Assembly (NCBI GenBank): GCA_019752375.1
Contig: JAIEMG010000118.1
Coordinates: 1-43,981, forward strand
Reading direction: 5' to 3'
Source: Gemmataceae bacterium
GTDB lineage: Bacteria; Planctomycetota; Planctomycetia; Gemmatales; Gemmataceae
Length of the DNA: 43,981 bases
The notes under the pieces are model-generated. The model was not told the origin of the DNA. It searched no databases and worked only from the letters and a program-made list of their open reading frames with translations. The number at the start of each line of letters is the position of its first letter. The first letter of the stretch is position 1. The position numbers were made by a program, and so were the translations under genes. Shown in pieces: positions 41,728 to 43,981 of the stretch.

Positions 41728-42414
41728 CTAATGGCTTAATCTTGCTGCGTGCCTGCTCATTCGGGCGCCCAGATCGCCGAGCGGACCGAAGTCGAGTACC
41801 TGGTCTCCCGCGATCGCACAGCATCGAAACGATTTCCACCGACGGGACTTGAGGACATTGCCGCCTGCTGCGTCGGCGGAGAATGCCGGCAGCACTAACC
41901 GGTCGGTTCCGACCAGGAAGCACGGCGTTGCGGCCTGGCCCGGCAAGCGCAAGCTGGGATGGAAGTGGCCGTGAACCAGCGGTCCCGGCGGTAGTTTTCC
42001 GTCGCCATGAACGATCAACCAGCGGCCGATGCGCGCGCCGTCGTTGCAGACCGGCTGCAGGGCATCGTTCAGTCCTCGATCGTGATTGCCGGGCACCAAG
42101 CCGGCGAGTTCGACGGCGTTGTCTTCCAGCCATTTACGCAACGGAGCGACGTTGGACGCACCGCTGCGGCCCTCCTCGAACAGGTCGCCGGCGATGACCA
42201 GTCGTCGGACCTCTTCGTGAAACACCACGGCACCGAGTGCCGTGAGGCAGTTCTCCAGGGAACGCCCCGGCACCGCCTCGCCTCGCCGCTGCCGCGCCTG
42301 GTCGTAGCCCAGATGCAGGTCGGCAACGACTGCGGTGGCCGTGGGCCGATGGACGGCCACACGCTCCGGCGTCAAACGCCATTCGCCCGCCACGTCCAGG
42401 CACGTTCTTCCCAT
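41728..42414 (-). CDS. PdeM-like metallophosphoesterase
   Basis: The 228-residue product is a calcineurin-like phosphoesterase. The metal site is complete: Asp32 and His34 in VADLHLGY, Asp77 in IAGDLFEEG, Asn110 and His111 in GNHD, His136 in VHGD, and His150 and His152 in HGHFHP. The layout and length fit the ligase-associated DNA damage response endonuclease PdeM group. I would not assign the symbol because no LigD-, Lhr- or LdhA-type partner is here. ATG 42414 with GAGGAGT directly upstream is chosen; a longer in-frame stretch to 43824 lies over another gene. It is transcribed divergently from the HEM4 gene (114 bp apart). Confidence 0.85.
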   Translation of the reverse strand: MGRTCLDVAGEWRLTPERVAVHRPTATAVVADLHLGYDQARQRRGEAVPGRSLENCLTALGAVVFHEEVRRLVIAGDLFEEGRSGASNVAPLRKWLEDNAVELAGLVPGNHDRGLNDALQPVCNDGARIGRWLIVHGDGKLPPGPLVHGHFHPSLRLPGQAATPCFLVGTDRLVLPAFSADAAGGNVLKSRRWKSFRCCAIAGDQVLDFGPLGDLGARMSRHAARLSH

Positions 42415-42528
42415 ACTCCTCGTTGTAGGGTAAAAGGGAGTTCGCGCAAAGGCGCTGGGGATCGCACGAAGCGGCGACCCTGCTCCTCTCCGCCCTTGCG
42501 TTCCAATTCTGATGTGAGAGAGGAAGCG

Positions 42529-43347
42529 ATGACACGTCCCCTGGAAGGCTGTCGCGTTGCCCTGGCGGAAGGCCGGCAACTGGAAGACCTCGCGGACATG
42601 CTGGTCAAGGAAGGCGCCACGCCCTTGCGCTATCCGATGGTCAGCATTCTGGACGCGCCGGACGCTGCACCCGTCATCGCCTGGCTTCGCGAGCTGGTGG
42701 CGGACCGCTTCAGTCATGTCGTGCTGCTCACCGGCGAAGGCTTGCGCCGCTTGCTGGGTTTTGCCCAGCGGGAAGGGACGCACGACGACGTCATTGCAGC
42801 GATCCGTCGCACACGCACCGTGACGCGTGGCCCCAAGCCGGTGCAAGCGCTGCGGGCCGTCGGACTGACCCCGACCGTCGTCGCCGCTATTCCGACCACG
42901 GAGGGCGTGATCGCGGTACTTCGAGAAGAGTCGCTGACGGGACGGACGGTGGGCGTGCAGCTCTACAGTCCGGCCAATCCGCCGCTGGCGGAGTTCATCG
43001 AAAAGGCGGGCGCCACGGTGCGGACGGTGTTGCCTTACGTCTACGCGCCGGCAGCCGATAGCGAGCGCATCGCCGACCTGATCCAGGGCCTGACGAGCAA
43101 GGACGTGGATGTGCTGGTCTTCACCAGCTCTCCGCAGGTCGATCGGCTCTACGAGGTGGCGGCCGAGCGCAAGCTGGACACCGTTTTGAACGACGGGCTG
43201 AAACACGTGAAAGTCGCGGCCGTCGGACCCGTGGTGGCGGACCACCTGCGCCACCACGGCGTCCGAGTGGACATCTGTCCGGAGCAAGGTTTCGTGATGA
43301 AGAACCTCGTGCAGCAGATCAAGCGCGCCGTCCACGGCGGCGCGTGA
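42529..43347 (+). CDS. hemD: HEM4-domain protein, likely uroporphyrinogen-III synthase
   Basis: The 272-residue product matches the HemD fold with two alpha/beta lobes: the N-terminal VALAEGRQLEDLADMLVKEG and LLTGEGLRRLLGFA, the linker VTRGPKPVQALRAVG, and the second lobe VGVQLYSPANPPLAEFIEKA and DVLVFTSSPQVDRLYEVA. The hallmark Gly-Pro-Lys-Pro (TRGPKPVQALR) is present. HemD cyclises hydroxymethylbilane for heme and corrin synthesis. No other heme gene is adjacent, and the family tolerates low similarity, so a related function cannot be excluded. GAGGAAG precedes ATG 42529. Confidence 0.82.
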   Translation: MTRPLEGCRVALAEGRQLEDLADMLVKEGATPLRYPMVSILDAPDAAPVIAWLRELVADRFSHVVLLTGEGLRRLLGFAQREGTHDDVIAAIRRTRTVTRGPKPVQALRAVGLTPTVVAAIPTTEGVIAVLREESLTGRTVGVQLYSPANPPLAEFIEKAGATVRTVLPYVYAPAADSERIADLIQGLTSKDVDVLVFTSSPQVDRLYEVAAERKLDTVLNDGLKHVKVAAVGPVVADHLRHHGVRVDICPEQGFVMKNLVQQIKRAVHGGA

Positions 43348-43407
43348 AATCGTCCCCGCGGCAAGAACGCTACGGGCCTTGCACGTCACCCATGCCAGGA
43401 GAAGCCC

Positions 43408-43845
43408 ATGGCCACTCTTACCGGGAAGCGCGCTTGCCCATTCTGCGGCAAGCGCATCCAGGCAACGTCTCACAAGTGCATGTACTGCGGCGCCTTTCTG
43501 GAGGCGGCCGAGGGTCGCAGCATCGAGTTTCCCTCCGATGAATTGCACGCACGCAAGGGCAACTGGTGGCTGCCGGCCGATCAGAGCCGTTGGGCCGTGG
43601 CCGCCGGCTACTTGGGTGTGCTTGCCCTCGTGCCCTACCTTGGACTTGCGTTCGGACTGCTGGCCGTGATGTGTGGCGTGATGGCGCTGCGTGACCTCAA
43701 CCGACACCCGGCGCTGCGCGGCCAGGGCCGTGCCTATCTGGGCCTGGTCCTGGGCGGGCTGGGTAGCCTCTACAACGTGTTTGTGCTGGCGGCGGTGGTG
43801 CTTCCGCACTTCGTCGGAAGGCACGGGCCGGCACCGCGCATTTGA
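43408..43845 (+). CDS. zinc-ribbon DUF4190-like membrane protein
   Basis: The 145-residue product has a zinc ribbon with Cys10, Cys13, Cys24 and Cys27 (CPFCGK, CMYCGA), then two or three hydrophobic segments (about 62-95 and 109-136) with GQGRAYLGLVLGGLGSLYNV between them, the pattern of DUF4190-type proteins. It is probably an inner-membrane protein with the ribbon in the cytoplasm. AGGAGAAG precedes the ATG. It lies 60 bp after hemD. Function unknown. Confidence 0.82.
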   Translation: MATLTGKRACPFCGKRIQATSHKCMYCGAFLEAAEGRSIEFPSDELHARKGNWWLPADQSRWAVAAGYLGVLALVPYLGLAFGLLAVMCGVMALRDLNRHPALRGQGRAYLGLVLGGLGSLYNVFVLAAVVLPHFVGRHGPAPRI

Positions 43846-43981
43846 AACCGGAAGCCAAAACCCTCGTCACGAGGCCCTGCCCATCGTGTGTCATCAAGAA
43901 AACCAACGGGTGCAGCTGCTAATTCTACAGGATGAGCTTGAGTAGCAGATGCCCTGTTTTTCAGGGTCTTCTCAAAGCTCG
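43846..43981. other. contig end without a recognisable gene
   Basis: I see no gene here. A short hairpin CCCTG ... CAGGG with a T-rich loop lies at about 43952-43966, too short to call a terminator. The region is lower in GC than the preceding gene and the contig ends inside it. Confidence 0.4.

Noticed and set aside
42415..43824. A 470-residue N-terminal extension of the phosphoesterase
   Set aside because: It lies antisense to hemD and the zinc-ribbon gene, and a strong ribosome binding site precedes ATG 42414.
43952..43966. A terminator at the contig end (CCCTG ... CAGGG)
   Set aside because: The stem is only 5 bp and no T-run follows the right arm.

Overview
The window is a 44 kb, GC-rich (by eye) piece of a planctomycete chromosome, most likely of the Gemmata/Gemmataceae type. 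The inference rests on several lineage-typical proteins: a large secreted DUF1549/DUF1553 (PSD1) protein with CxxCH-type motifs, a planctomycete cytochrome C domain fused to WD40 repeats, secreted PQQ-type and WD40 beta-propellers, an ECF sigma factor of the planctomycete type, Tat-exported Gfo/Idh/MocA and mannonate dehydratase enzymes, a Uma2 protein, and several small zinc-ribbon membrane proteins. No rRNA, tRNA, CRISPR array, plasmid or phage module was seen. Both ends look like contig edges.

Layout. 1-6.3 kb: a membrane-anchored unknown, an ECF sigma factor convergent with a PP2C phosphatase, a zinc-ribbon membrane protein and a secreted PQQ propeller carrying an internal methyltransferase-like domain. 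6.4-12.5 kb: a WD40 propeller, a Tat-exported mannonate dehydratase, a secreted protein with a short HEAT-like segment, and a 61-residue basic protein. 12.8-16.5 kb: a compact exporter operon (CecR-like TetR regulator, FtsX-type permease, ATPase, HlyD adaptor) with a recognisable promoter and operator-like palindromes. 16.7-24.6 kb: cinA, a Tat-exported oxidoreductase, a secreted HExxH protein, asd, truA, a Uma2 gene and aroA. 24.9-27.9 kb: a secreted coiled-coil protein convergent with an ADP-ribosylglycohydrolase. 28.3-34.8 kb: a zinc-ribbon protein, a SAM hydroxide adenosyltransferase, bioA, bioD, another zinc-ribbon protein and a COG2509-type FAD protein. 35.4-40 kb: the PSD1 protein, a zinc-ribbon membrane protein and the cytochrome/WD40 protein. 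40.1-43.8 kb: an AraC regulator, a BamE-like lipid-anchor-style protein, a PdeM-like phosphoesterase, a HEM4-domain protein and a last zinc-ribbon protein.

What stands out is between the genes. Almost every intergenic gap over about 100 bp holds a long imperfect or perfect inverted repeat with 23-32 nt arms, of at least eight unrelated sequence types. One of these palindromes is split by the 5' remnant of an IS110-type transposase; another nested set supplies the ribosome binding site of the gene at 24910, whose signal peptide also appears to be encoded by a repeat-like stretch. A decayed IS1380-type transposase fragment lies at 34806-34976. Between the SAM hydroxide adenosyltransferase gene and bioA lie fragments of both genes in the order expected after a tandem duplication followed by a deletion.

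No wholly new system could be demonstrated. The best candidates for undescribed biology are the propeller-methyltransferase fusion with a signal peptide, the repeat-derived 5' end at 24.9 kb, and the IS110 remnant within a palindrome. All database-dependent statements are from recall of family motifs, not from searches.
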